64,000 nt of DNA from an uncultured Bacteroidia bacterium (lineage in GTDB: Bacteria; Bacteroidota; Bacteroidia; Bacteroidales; UBA932), in the NCBI GenBank assembly GCA_902797035.1, contig CADBRH010000035.1, positions 62,001-126,000 on the forward strand, written 5' to 3'. The notes below the pieces were generated by a model, which saw only the letters and a program-made list of their open reading frames with translations, ran no database searches and had not been told where the DNA came from. Below are positions 16,625-25,324 of this stretch, piece by piece (the first letter of the stretch is position 1; the number at the start of each line of letters is the position of its first letter). The position numbers and the translations under genes were made by a program.

Positions 16625-17515
16625 ATGAAGAGAATTTGCGTCATTCTAATGTCAGCCATCATGGTGGCCGCATGCGGGAATAAGGCCCAGGAACCGGTCA
16701 AGAAGAACATCGGACTCCAGTTGTACAGCATCAGGAGCGTCATCGGCAATCCCGAGCTCTATGCCGCCAACCACGAGGAGGCCTTCAAACTCCTCGCGTC
16801 CTGGGGCTACACCGCTGTCGAGGCCGCCAGCTACAACGACGGCAAGCTCTATGGCGTCGAGCCTGAGCAGTACAAAGCCGACCTTGAGGCCGCCGGTCTG
16901 AAATCCCTTTCCAGCCACATCATGCGCAACCTCTCACCCGAGGAGCTGGAGACGGGGAACTTCGACGAGTCGATGAAATGGTGGGATCAGGCTATCGCCG
17001 CCCACAAGGCAGCTGGCTGCAAATACATCGTGGCCCCCAGCTTCCGCATCCCTGAAACTCTCGAGGGACTGAAGACCTACTGCGACTACTTCAATGCCAT
17101 CGGCAAGAAGTGCGCCGAGAACGGCATCCTCTTCGGATACCACAACCACTCCCATGAGTTCAACAAGATCGAGGATAAGGTCATCTACGACTTCATGCTC
17201 GAGAACACCGATCCTCAGTACGTCTTCTTTCAGATGGACGTGTACTGGGCTTGCATGGGACGCGTTTATCCCGTGGAGTACTTCCGCAAATATCCCGGCC
17301 GCTTCACCCTTCTCCACATCAAGGATCACCTTGAGCTGGGCGAGAGCGGAATGGTCGGATTCGACGCTATCTTCAATAACGCCGAGACAGCGGGGATGCA
17401 GGACTTCATCGTGGAGCTTGAGGGCTACACCAACGGAGACTGGAAGGAGAGCATCAAGATGTGCGCCGACTATCTCCTGAAGTCTGATTTCGTCAAGGAG
17501 AGTTACGCCAAGTAG
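16625..17515 (+). CDS. Sugar phosphate isomerase/epimerase (xylose isomerase-like TIM barrel) lipoprotein
   Basis: This 296-residue protein carries a lipoprotein signal (VAAC, Cys17) and an AP endonuclease 2/xylose isomerase-like TIM barrel. It opens with IGLQLYSIRSVI and contains WGYTAVEAASYNDGKLYG. Likely metal ligands lie in GYHNHSHEF, FFQMDVYW, LLHIKDHL and VELEGY. A lipid-anchored isomerase is unusual outside Bacteroidota and planctomycetes, but matches its extracytoplasmic neighbours. It ends the run and is followed by a hairpin. A second protein of this family occurs at 36309-37250. Confidence 0.85.
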   Translation: MKRICVILMSAIMVAACGNKAQEPVKKNIGLQLYSIRSVIGNPELYAANHEEAFKLLASWGYTAVEAASYNDGKLYGVEPEQYKADLEAAGLKSLSSHIMRNLSPEELETGNFDESMKWWDQAIAAHKAAGCKYIVAPSFRIPETLEGLKTYCDYFNAIGKKCAENGILFGYHNHSHEFNKIEDKVIYDFMLENTDPQYVFFQMDVYWACMGRVYPVEYFRKYPGRFTLLHIKDHLELGESGMVGFDAIFNNAETAGMQDFIVELEGYTNGDWKESIKMCADYLLKSDFVKESYAK

Positions 17516-17536
17516 CTTATCGCTCTAACCACGAAC

Positions 17537-17570
17537 AAGGGCCGCCCCGAAAAGGACGGCCCTTATTTAT
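17537..17570 (+). terminator. Intrinsic terminator after the isomerase gene
   Basis: AAGGGCCGCCC (37-47 of this 17.5-kb block) pairs with GGACGGCCCTT (ending 17564) with one mismatch and a 6-base loop, followed by ATTTATTA. It lies between convergent genes and could serve both, though the T-rich tail favours the plus strand. Confidence 0.7.
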
Positions 17571-17588
17571 TAATAATGTCTCAACGGC

Positions 17589-20500
17589 TTAAAGAAGGTC
17601 GTGGTCTATTGACAGGACCTTGACTGGGCCGAGGAGGCCGGAGCTCTGGAGCTCGGAGTTCTTGTCGAGGTAGGTGGATGTCTGGAAGGTGAATCTCTCC
17701 GCCTCAGGAATCGCTTCCTTCTCCCCGATCAGGCGGTTGCGCCAGCAGTTGACGACCTCCACCTCGAGAGTGTTCGCGCCTTCTTTAAGGGCAGATGTGA
17801 CGTTGAGTCTGTAAGGCGCCGTCCAGACACCGCCGACATATTCTCCGTTAACCTTGACCTTAGCCATAACCATCACTTCCCCTAGGTCGATATATACCTG
17901 GGAGTCAGGTATTTCCGGGATACTAAAGGTGTTGTTATAGGTCGCTGTGCCGGAGAAGTACTTGATCCTGTAGTCTTCGCTGAGAGTCCAGTCGGTAAGA
18001 TCTCCGAAAGTGACAGTCCCCTCGGGCGCTCCCCTTCCCTCCTCGAAAGCCACGCTCCAAGGCGAGGATATCTCGGCCAACACTGTCTCCCCGGGATAAT
18101 TGGATCCCTCTCCGGAAGCCTTCGCCGGGCTTCTGAACACGATGAAGGAACTCTCGTAGGGTTGGAGTACCAAAGGTAGTTCCGTGACGCCTGAGATGAC
18201 CTTGAATTGAGGCATAAGACGTACCTCGGCGGTCAGTGGATTCCACAGCTCGGGCCGCTTGCCGGCGATCCTGAATAAACCGTCGAATGAGATCGGCTTG
18301 TCTCCCTGGTTGGACACGAAATAGACCTCCCCGCCCGGATTGGTGAGGTGGATGAACTGAAGCGGCAGACCGGCGGTAGCGCTGACGAAATCGGGAGATA
18401 TGCCCTTGTCAACGAATACCTGTTCAAGACTGGCGTCAGCATAGACACGGCCCTTACCGAAAGTGACATAGGCGGCAGAGGAGTCGGAAGGCCGCCACAT
18501 CTTGGTGGCGATCTCCTGGACGCGCGCGTCGGCATCGGGATAGCCCGCGAGGCTCGGGGACCTCTTTGGCTCGGGTCCGAGGATCACAAGGCCCTCTTTG
18601 ACGAGGCCCTCGATCTTCCCGAGCAGCTCGGGACGGATTGTCTCGAGGCGGGGCAGGACCAGGACTGAATACTCCATCCCGCTCTCCAGGACGAGCTTGC
18701 CTCCCTTCACCTTGGCGCCCATCAGAACCTCGGCGTTGACGTAGTCATAGGAATACCCGTCCGGGATCTCAGGGTCGCGGACACCGGTCATCTTCGGGGC
18801 GTCCTCTCCGATGAAATAGGCCACGTCGGCCACATAGCGGCCCTGCTGGAGCATGTAGTTGCAACGCTTCAGGTAGGCGCTGAAAACGTCCATCTGCGAG
18901 AACCATGTGTTGTTTCGATTGAACTCGTTGCCGAACCAGGCGTTGATCCCGGGTACACGATCGTCAGGCTGCTGGATGTAAAGATGCATCAGTGAGGCGT
19001 TTATGCCCTCCGTAAAGAAGCGGTCACCCCGTTGCTTCATTTGGCCGGGATACTGCGAGAAGTCGGGGCCTCCGCAGGTGAAGCTCTCAGCCCACACTTT
19101 CTTTTTACCGTAGATATGACCGCAGGAGGAAGCGACGCGGTTCTCAATGTCACCGAGGTCCCCGAAACTCCAGAACTCTCCAGCGATCTCGTCGGACTGG
19201 CCACCATACTGCAGGAACTCGCCCGGGAATCCCCAGTGACCATAGTTCTCGAGCCATGTCGTGAGGCCGTGCTCATTACTGATCTCACGAAGACCCCCGA
19301 CATAATTGTAGGACACCTCGTCCGCGATGAGGCGGCGTAGGTCCCAGAGGAAGCGGTCGGAGATGTCGCGGCTACCCACAACCACGCCGCTGAGAACAGG
19401 GATATACGGCACGGGATCATAACCGTACGCGGCCTTGAAGTCCTCGACGAGGTTGTCAGTCCAGTTCTGGCCGCCGGTCTCGTAACTGTCCTCAACGACT
19501 ATCTTGAAGGTCTTCCTGTCCGCGGCCGGGATCCTCTCGAGGATCTTGCCAAGGTAGTTGTCGAAATGTGCCCTGATGTGCTCCTTGCTCATCTTGTCGG
19601 TCTCCAGTCCGCTGCCTTCCACGGGCGCGGGGGCATCCATCGAGCCGGTGGGCAGCATCGCGGAGCGCATGACCACCCATTTCCCTTCCGGGACATCCCA
19701 GGTGAGGGTGCCGTCCGCGGCCATAAATTCAGAGATGTCCAGCACCTCAGAGGCCTGTAGGACATCGCCGTCGTCGTCTGGCTGGTCGCGCCAGAGGTAA
19801 GCGTCCCACATCGGATGCGGTGTCTGCCACATCTTCGCGAGGCTCTTTTCAGGATATCTCTCCACCATCGGGACATCTGACAATGTCACAGAGGCGATGA
19901 CCCCGGGATTGTCCACCTTTATCACGAACTCGTCCCCGACTGTCTCCGGAATGGATATTATCACTGGCGCGTAAGGGTCGAAACCAACGTTAACCGCGTC
20001 GTTGCTCCTGTCTATCCCAAAAGAATCAATCTTCCTCAGTACGCCGTTCTCCCTGACATACAACTCAGCCGTAGCGGTTCCAAGGGCGTGTACTGGCTGC
20101 ACGAGAACCGACTTGACAGAAGCCGGCGTGGCTGACTTGAGAACAATCTCCCTGTCCTTCGAGAAGTCGCCTATGGATTTGAACTCAGCCGTCCCCTCGT
20201 GGAGCGGGAACGCCAGTACCCTGACGTCCTGGGCGTCCTCGCCTACCTCTGGAAGTACTCCGCTGTAGGAAACGGGTCCGGTCAGGACGACCGTGGAATT
20301 GCCGAGGTAACGCATCGCCTGGGAGGGCTTAACCCAAGGGCCGCCGCTCTGGCTCCAGCCGGGGCAGTTGAACAGACCCACCTCAATGTCTAGGTCGCCG
20401 GCCGTCTTGAACATCGTGTGGAGTATCTCCCACCACTCGTCGGTGAACATCCTGACCGGCCCCTGCGGCACACCTTGGTCTTCCCCTATCATACCGATCT

Positions 20501-20720
20501 GGACACGTGTTATCCCGGCCTCCTTCATCGTCTGGAGGTCCTTCACGACACCTTCCTTTGACATGTTCCCGGCTATCCAGTACCAATAAACACCTGTCGG
20601 CTGGCTCGAGGGAATGTCCTTGAAACAACTCTCCATCGTCGCCATGCCATCCCTGGCGCAGGCGGCCGCCAGGAACAGCGCCGCCAAGGCGGCCAATCCT
20701 CTTGTAAGTGTCCTCTTCAT
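17589..20720 (-). CDS. GH106-type alpha-L-rhamnosidase-like glycoside hydrolase, lipoprotein
   Basis: This 1043-residue protein has a lipoprotein signal (AAAC, Cys21). The N-terminal catalytic region contains PTGVYWYWIAGNMSKEGVVK, QIGMIGEDQGVPQGPVRMF and GLFNCPGWSQSGGPWVKPSQ, characteristic of the GH106 family (PF17132). Further on are VEDSYETGGQNW, TWLENYGHWGFPGEF and AESFTCGGPDFSQYPGQMK. The last 150 residues look like a galactose-binding jelly-roll (VYIDLGEVMVMAKVKVNGEYVGGVWTAPYR). Known members remove terminal alpha-L-rhamnose from pectins or flavonoid glycosides. It converges on the Gfo/Idh-DUF1080-isomerase set and may supply it with substrate, but that is inference. Confidence 0.85.
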   Translation of the reverse strand: MKRTLTRGLAALAALFLAAACARDGMATMESCFKDIPSSQPTGVYWYWIAGNMSKEGVVKDLQTMKEAGITRVQIGMIGEDQGVPQGPVRMFTDEWWEILHTMFKTAGDLDIEVGLFNCPGWSQSGGPWVKPSQAMRYLGNSTVVLTGPVSYSGVLPEVGEDAQDVRVLAFPLHEGTAEFKSIGDFSKDREIVLKSATPASVKSVLVQPVHALGTATAELYVRENGVLRKIDSFGIDRSNDAVNVGFDPYAPVIISIPETVGDEFVIKVDNPGVIASVTLSDVPMVERYPEKSLAKMWQTPHPMWDAYLWRDQPDDDGDVLQASEVLDISEFMAADGTLTWDVPEGKWVVMRSAMLPTGSMDAPAPVEGSGLETDKMSKEHIRAHFDNYLGKILERIPAADRKTFKIVVEDSYETGGQNWTDNLVEDFKAAYGYDPVPYIPVLSGVVVGSRDISDRFLWDLRRLIADEVSYNYVGGLREISNEHGLTTWLENYGHWGFPGEFLQYGGQSDEIAGEFWSFGDLGDIENRVASSCGHIYGKKKVWAESFTCGGPDFSQYPGQMKQRGDRFFTEGINASLMHLYIQQPDDRVPGINAWFGNEFNRNNTWFSQMDVFSAYLKRCNYMLQQGRYVADVAYFIGEDAPKMTGVRDPEIPDGYSYDYVNAEVLMGAKVKGGKLVLESGMEYSVLVLPRLETIRPELLGKIEGLVKEGLVILGPEPKRSPSLAGYPDADARVQEIATKMWRPSDSSAAYVTFGKGRVYADASLEQVFVDKGISPDFVSATAGLPLQFIHLTNPGGEVYFVSNQGDKPISFDGLFRIAGKRPELWNPLTAEVRLMPQFKVISGVTELPLVLQPYESSFIVFRSPAKASGEGSNYPGETVLAEISSPWSVAFEEGRGAPEGTVTFGDLTDWTLSEDYRIKYFSGTATYNNTFSIPEIPDSQVYIDLGEVMVMAKVKVNGEYVGGVWTAPYRLNVTSALKEGANTLEVEVVNCWRNRLIGEKEAIPEAERFTFQTSTYLDKNSELQSSGLLGPVKVLSIDHDLL

Positions 20721-20760
20721 GCTGTGTGTATATTGTGCACTCTAATTTAACAATTATTAT

Positions 20761-20768
20761 TATATTTG
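20761..20768 (+). promoter_or_regulatory. -7 promoter box TATATTTG for the deaminase operon
   Basis: TATATTTG matches TAnnTTTG exactly and lies 17 bases before the ATG at 20786. It is the likely start of the deaminase-PNP-nadE run. Confidence 0.45.
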
Positions 20769-20785
20769 AGAAATCGCTATGCCGC

Positions 20786-22060
20786 ATGGGAAAAATCATT
20801 CTGAAAAACATAACGCTCGACGACAAGCCCTCTGACATAAGGATAGAAGGCGGCGTCATCGCTTCCATCCGTCCACACGAGGGAAGCCTGCCAGCCCCCG
20901 ATGGCCACGACGTGGTCGACTGCGCCGGTAAAGTGGCTGTCCCGGGCTTTGTCAACGCCCACACACACGCCGCCATGAGCCTTCTACGGGGTATCGGAGA
21001 GGATATGGTACTCCAGGATTGGCTTGACCACATCTGGGCCATCGAGTCCCATCTTGACGAGCATTTCGTCTACCACGGGACTAAAGTGGCGGCCCTGGAG
21101 ATGGCCAAGACCGGAACCACCACATTCAATGACATGTACTGGCTTTCCCCTATGGCCAGGAAAGCCGCTGAGGAGACAGGAATCGGATGCCTCGTCTCAT
21201 ATGCTTTGCTGGACAATTTCAACCCTGAGACCGCCGAGCGCCAGAAAGACAGCTGCATGGCCATGTTCGACACTGTAGGGACGTGGGACTCCAGATCAAA
21301 GTTCGCCGTTAGCATCCACTCCGTCTACACTGTCAGCGAGTCCCTTATCCTATGGGCCGCGGAGTTCGCCAGAAAAAAAGGCTTGAGGATCCACGTCCAT
21401 ATAGCCGAGACCGAGAAGGAAGTTATTGACTGCAAGGCCTCCCACGGCGGGTTAACACCCGTTGAATATCTCGACTCTCTCGGCGTGCTGGGGCCTGATG
21501 TCATAGCCGCCCACACTTTATGGCTATCGGATAACGATGTGAGGATACTCGGCGAAAGAGGTGTGAACTGCGTTCATAACATCAATTCCAACCTGAAACT
21601 CGCCTCCGGGTACAAGTTCCTGTGGAAAGAGCTCTCGGACGCCGGGGCGAACGTATGCTTAGGGACCGACGGCTGCGCCTCATCCAACAATCTGGACATG
21701 CTTGAGGCGATGAAGACCTGCGCCATAACCCAGAAAGCCTGGAGGAATGACCCGACAGCGCTGCCTCTGGACTCCCTGCTCGAGATGGCGACTGTTAACG
21801 GCGGCAAAGCGCTTGGATTGAAGACCGGCAGGATCGAGGAAGGATGGGACGCCGACATCCAGATCGTGGACACCGACAGCACCTTCTTCCTATCCCCCGG
21901 GCCGTTCTTGGCAAACTACATTTATTCAGCCCACAGCGACAGCGTCGTCTCGCTCATCGCGGGAGGAGAGTTCGTGATGAGGGACAGGAAGGTGCCGGGA
22001 GAAGAGGATATCCTTAGAGCCGGACGTGAAGAGCTTCGTTTAATCGAGAGATACAGATAA
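20786..22060 (+). CDS. mtaD: 5'-methylthioadenosine/S-adenosylhomocysteine deaminase
   Basis: This 424-residue amidohydrolase has the metal site of the MTA/SAH deaminase group. It contains NAHTHAAMSLLRGIGEDMVLQDWL (HxH), TKTGTTTFNDMYW-like sequence, HVHIAETEKE, AHTLWLSDND and LGTDGCASSNNLDMLEAMK (final Asp ligand). The enzyme deaminates the adenine ring of MTA, SAH or adenosine to the inosine analogue. It sits 14 bases before a purine nucleoside phosphorylase, which would use that product. The ATG at 20786 gives the standard start MGKIILKNITL; an earlier in-frame start would lie over the promoter. Which of MTA, SAH or adenosine is preferred cannot be told from sequence. Confidence 0.87.
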   Translation: MGKIILKNITLDDKPSDIRIEGGVIASIRPHEGSLPAPDGHDVVDCAGKVAVPGFVNAHTHAAMSLLRGIGEDMVLQDWLDHIWAIESHLDEHFVYHGTKVAALEMAKTGTTTFNDMYWLSPMARKAAEETGIGCLVSYALLDNFNPETAERQKDSCMAMFDTVGTWDSRSKFAVSIHSVYTVSESLILWAAEFARKKGLRIHVHIAETEKEVIDCKASHGGLTPVEYLDSLGVLGPDVIAAHTLWLSDNDVRILGERGVNCVHNINSNLKLASGYKFLWKELSDAGANVCLGTDGCASSNNLDMLEAMKTCAITQKAWRNDPTALPLDSLLEMATVNGGKALGLKTGRIEEGWDADIQIVDTDSTFFLSPGPFLANYIYSAHSDSVVSLIAGGEFVMRDRKVPGEEDILRAGREELRLIERYR

Positions 22061-22074
22061 TTTTATTCATTGAT

Positions 22075-22902
22075 ATGGATTCAAGAGTCGCGAGAATACA
22101 TCAGGCCGCCGATTATGTCAAATCGGTCATCGGCGACCGTCAGCCCGTGGTCGGGATTGTGCTTGGTAGCGGGCTGGGAAAACTGGCTGACGCTGTTAAG
22201 GACCCGATTGTCATCCCTTATAAGACAATCCCTGGCTTCCCTGTCTCGACCGCGATCGGGCACAAGGGTAATTTCCTGGTTGGCGAGATCGGAGGCAAGC
22301 AGGTCATCATGATGCAAGGGCGCATCCATTACTATGAGGGATACCCGATGGAGCTGGTCACGCTCCCGACCAGAGTGATGAAGGTGCTGGGAATCAAATA
22401 TCTCTTCGTCTCCAACGCCGCCGGAGGCGTCAATTATGACTACCATGTCGGGGACCTTATGATAATCAAGGATCATATATGCCTGCAACCCAATCCGCTG
22501 ATCGGACCTAACATGGATGAGTTCGGTCCCCGTTTCCCCGACATGACAAGACCGTACGACCCGGCTCTCATCGCCAAGGCGGAGGAGATAGCCGCGGAAA
22601 TGGGAGTCAAAGTCCACAAGGGCGTTTACTTCGGAGGGACAGGTCCGACCTACGAGACCCCCGCCGAATACAAGTACATCAGGATCATCGGGGGCGACGT
22701 CACAGGAATGTCCACGATTCCCGAGGTCATCACCGCGCGTCACTCTGACATCCCGGTTTTCGGGATGTCTGTGGTGACCAATGAGGCTCACGATGATTAT
22801 GCCCCGGACTTCAAGAATGACGGCGAGGCCGTTGTGAAGGCGGCCGACGCCGCGGCGGACAGGATGTGCGCTATTTTCGTCAAGCTGATTGAATCACTTT
22901 AA
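22075..22902 (+). CDS. Purine-nucleoside phosphorylase (trimeric type)
   Basis: This 275-residue protein is a class I-type (trimeric) purine nucleoside phosphorylase that splits inosine or guanosine with phosphate. It has VVGIVLGSGLGKLADAV (phosphate loop), HYYEGYPMELVTLPTRVMK, VSNAAGGVNYDYHVGDLMII, GTGPTYETPAEYKYIRIIGG and GMSTIPEVITARH, ending with VTNEAHD. Placed after the deaminase, it suggests a short salvage path from MTA/adenosine-type nucleosides to hypoxanthine-type bases. The length is normal for the family. The purine preference (6-oxo) is inferred from the NEAHD-like motif and the neighbour. Confidence 0.93.
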   Translation: MDSRVARIHQAADYVKSVIGDRQPVVGIVLGSGLGKLADAVKDPIVIPYKTIPGFPVSTAIGHKGNFLVGEIGGKQVIMMQGRIHYYEGYPMELVTLPTRVMKVLGIKYLFVSNAAGGVNYDYHVGDLMIIKDHICLQPNPLIGPNMDEFGPRFPDMTRPYDPALIAKAEEIAAEMGVKVHKGVYFGGTGPTYETPAEYKYIRIIGGDVTGMSTIPEVITARHSDIPVFGMSVVTNEAHDDYAPDFKNDGEAVVKAADAAADRMCAIFVKLIESL

Positions 22903-22915
22903 TTTTTTACATAAC

Positions 22916-23116
22916 ATGTTTAAGTATATTAATATCATATATTTCGTGTTCGCCATCTTTATCATCGCTTTCGGTGTCACGGTTTTGGTCACAGGCTCTG
23001 GCAAGCTATGGGCCAATATATGTATCATATTGATTGGTTTGTATTTCCTCTACCGCGGGATAGCCGTCACGGTCAACAACGCCCGCAGACGGGAAAGGGA
23101 GAAGTACAACTCATAG
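22916..23116 (+). CDS. Small two-helix membrane protein
   Basis: This 66-residue protein has two predicted transmembrane helices (YINIIYFVFAIFIIAFGVTVLV and ICIILIGLYFLYRGIAVTV). It ends in a basic tail (ARRREREKY). It lies between the nucleoside phosphorylase and NAD synthetase, 13 bases after one and 12 before the other, so it belongs to the same transcript. The ATG at 22916 was chosen because the upstream in-frame start overlaps the phosphorylase gene. The family was not recognised and no function is proposed. Confidence 0.6.
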   Translation: MFKYINIIYFVFAIFIIAFGVTVLVTGSGKLWANICIILIGLYFLYRGIAVTVNNARRREREKYNS

Positions 23117-23128
23117 ACGCGGCCGGAA

Positions 23129-25324
23129 ATGGACTACGGGTTTTTCAGGGTTGCGGCCGCTGTCCCTCGTGTCAAGGTCGCCGATGTCGAGGCCAACAAG
23201 ACCGCGATAATAACCATAATCGACAAGATTGAGGCGGAGAGGGCCTCGCTCGCCGTCTTCCCCGAGCTTTCGGTCACAGGATACACCTGCCTCGACCTGT
23301 TCTCACAGGATATCCTCTTGAAAAAGGCGGAGGAGGCCGTGAAGATGATTGCCTGGCACACCAGGGGGAAACATGCCGCGGTGGTTGTCGGCGCCCCTGT
23401 CCGCTGCCGCGGGAGGCTGTACAACTGCGCCATCGTGATACGTAACGGGAGCGTCAAAGGGATAGTCCCCAAGATCTACCTGCCCACTTACGCCGAGTTC
23501 GACGAGGGGCGCTGGTTCGCGTCGGGATCAGACTTCCTCTCCCCCACCAATTTCGCTTCGGGCTCCTTTGTGGACGACGGCCGGGATTATTATCGCGACG
23601 GCTTCGACTCGGTCATCAAATACGCCGGAGGGCGTTGCAACATATCCCCTAACCTCCTTTTCACAATAGGGACAGCAACCTTCGGGATCGAGATCTGCGA
23701 GGACTTCTGGGCACCCATCCCCCCGTCCTCCTTCCTCGCCCCTTCGGGAGCGCAGATAATCGTCAACATCTCCGCGTCCAATGAGGTGGTGACCAAACAC
23801 AAGCAGCGTGAGGAGCTGATATCCAACCAGTCGGGGCGCACCGTCTCCGGCTATGTCTATTGCTCGGCGGGCTACGGCGAGTCCACGATGGACACCGTTT
23901 ACGGCGGTTCCTCCATGATTTGCGAGAACGGCCGTCTCCTCGCCGAGAACGAGCGTTTCCAGATGGATGACTCGGTTATCTACGCCGACATCGACGTCGG
24001 CCGCCTTGACATCCTCCGCCAGAAGAAGAACTCATTCCGTGGCATGGCCCCGGACGGGACATCCGCCTGTGAATATTCGAATCTATATTCAAACTACGAC
24101 CTCGGCGCTCCAGCCCCCACCGACTTCGAGGAAAGGCTCTACCGCCATGTCGAGAGGCACCCCTTCCTTCCGGAAGGCGACCCTGCCCAGGTGGCGGCGG
24201 CCTCGAAGGAGATTCTTTACATACAGTCGACCGGCCTGGCGGCGAGGATGGAGCATATAGGCTGCCAAAGGGCCGTGATCGGCATCTCAGGTGGTCTGGA
24301 CAGCACCCTCGCGCTTTTAGTCACGGCTATGGCCTTCGACAGGCTCAAACTTGACAGGAAAGGTATCATCGGAGTGACCATGCCGGGACTCGGGACCACC
24401 AAACGCACCAAATCCAACGCAGTGGACCTTATGGAGGCCCTCGGGGTGACCTCGAGGGAGATCTCCGTCGTGCCGGCCGTGGAACAGCACTTCAAGGACA
24501 TCGGCCACGACCCTACGGTCATGGACTCCACCTACGAGAACGCCCAGGCCAGGGAAAGGACACAGATATTGATGGACATGGCGAACCAGGAGAACGGTCT
24601 CGTGATCGGCACAGGTGACCTCTCGGAGCTTGCCCTCGGCTGGTGCACCTACAACGGGGACCATATGTCCATGTACGGGGTCAACGCCTCAGTGCCAAAG
24701 ACTCTGATCAGGCATCTGGTCCGCTGGGCCGCGGAGAACGTGTTCACCGCTCCGGCTCCCAGGGATGGAAGGAAAGCCTCTGAGATACTCATCGACGTGA
24801 CCGAGACTCCCATTAGCCCTGAGTTGGTCCCAGCCAACGAGAAAGGTGAGATCAATCAGAAGACGGAGGATCTGATCGGCCCGTACGAGTTGCATGACTT
24901 CTTCATCTATAATTTCATGCGTTACGGGTATTCCCCGTCAAAGATTTTCTTCCTGGCTTGTCACGCGTTCGGCAATGAGGGGACGGCGGCAAGTACTGCC
25001 CCGGACTCTCGACGCTTCGCGCCCTATCCGGGTAAATGTTCGTCCGGGGCAGTCTTGCCGCAGCCGCATAACGCGCCCTATCCGGGTAAATGTTCGTCCG
25101 GGGCAGTTTTGCCGCCGTCGCGTCCAGGCGAGACTTATGACAAGGGGACGATACTTAAGTGGCTGAAGGTTTTCTACAAGAGGTTCTTCTCCCAGCAGTT
25201 CAAACGTTCCTGTATGCCCGACGGCCCGAAAATCAGTGTCGTGAGTTTCTCTCCAAGAGGGGACTTCCGCATGCCCTCCGACGCCAAGGTCAAGTTATGG
25301 ATGGATGAGTTGGAGCGACTATAG
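23129..25324 (+). CDS. nadE: Glutamine-dependent NAD+ synthetase with in-frame insertion
   Basis: NadE makes NAD+ from nicotinic acid adenine dinucleotide, using ammonia released from glutamine. The N-terminal nitrilase-like domain shows its triad as E46 (FPELSVTGY), K115 (IVPKIYLPTYAEFDE) and C190 (FGIEICEDFW). The synthetase domain has the ATP loop GISGGLDSTLAL near residue 387 and ends in the usual FYKRFFSQQFKRSC...SPRGDFRMPSD. At 731 residues it is longer than usual. Residues about 618-664 are an insertion between HAFGNEG and YDKGTILKWLKVF. They are encoded by a palindromic element with an internal repeat (peptide unit APYPGKCSSGAVLP twice). The insertion keeps frame and leaves all catalytic motifs intact. 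Confidence 0.93.
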   Translation: MDYGFFRVAAAVPRVKVADVEANKTAIITIIDKIEAERASLAVFPELSVTGYTCLDLFSQDILLKKAEEAVKMIAWHTRGKHAAVVVGAPVRCRGRLYNCAIVIRNGSVKGIVPKIYLPTYAEFDEGRWFASGSDFLSPTNFASGSFVDDGRDYYRDGFDSVIKYAGGRCNISPNLLFTIGTATFGIEICEDFWAPIPPSSFLAPSGAQIIVNISASNEVVTKHKQREELISNQSGRTVSGYVYCSAGYGESTMDTVYGGSSMICENGRLLAENERFQMDDSVIYADIDVGRLDILRQKKNSFRGMAPDGTSACEYSNLYSNYDLGAPAPTDFEERLYRHVERHPFLPEGDPAQVAAASKEILYIQSTGLAARMEHIGCQRAVIGISGGLDSTLALLVTAMAFDRLKLDRKGIIGVTMPGLGTTKRTKSNAVDLMEALGVTSREISVVPAVEQHFKDIGHDPTVMDSTYENAQARERTQILMDMANQENGLVIGTGDLSELALGWCTYNGDHMSMYGVNASVPKTLIRHLVRWAAENVFTAPAPRDGRKASEILIDVTETPISPELVPANEKGEINQKTEDLIGPYELHDFFIYNFMRYGYSPSKIFFLACHAFGNEGTAASTAPDSRRFAPYPGKCSSGAVLPQPHNAPYPGKCSSGAVLPPSRPGETYDKGTILKWLKVFYKRFFSQQFKRSCMPDGPKISVVSFSPRGDFRMPSDAKVKLWMDELERL
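24982..25119 (+). repeat. In-frame palindromic element with internal 54-bp-period repeat inside nadE
   Basis: The left arm at 24982-25006 (GACGGCGGCAAG, T, ACTGCCCCGGAC) is the inverse of the right arm at 25096-25119, with one extra base and one mismatch. A second right arm occurs at 25042-25061. The 44-bp unit beginning CGCGCCCTATCCGGGTAAAT is present at 25018-25061 and again at 25072-25115, identical but for one C/T change. The element is 138 bp, a multiple of three. It resembles a REP/RPE-type palindromic element that has landed in a coding sequence and stayed in frame. No other copy was seen in this window. Confidence 0.85.

Noticed and set aside
25018..25115. A short tandem repeat that might be a CRISPR remnant
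   Set aside because: Only two units, 44 bp each with a 10-bp gap, within an open coding frame and inside a larger palindrome. There are no spacers of normal length and no cas genes.
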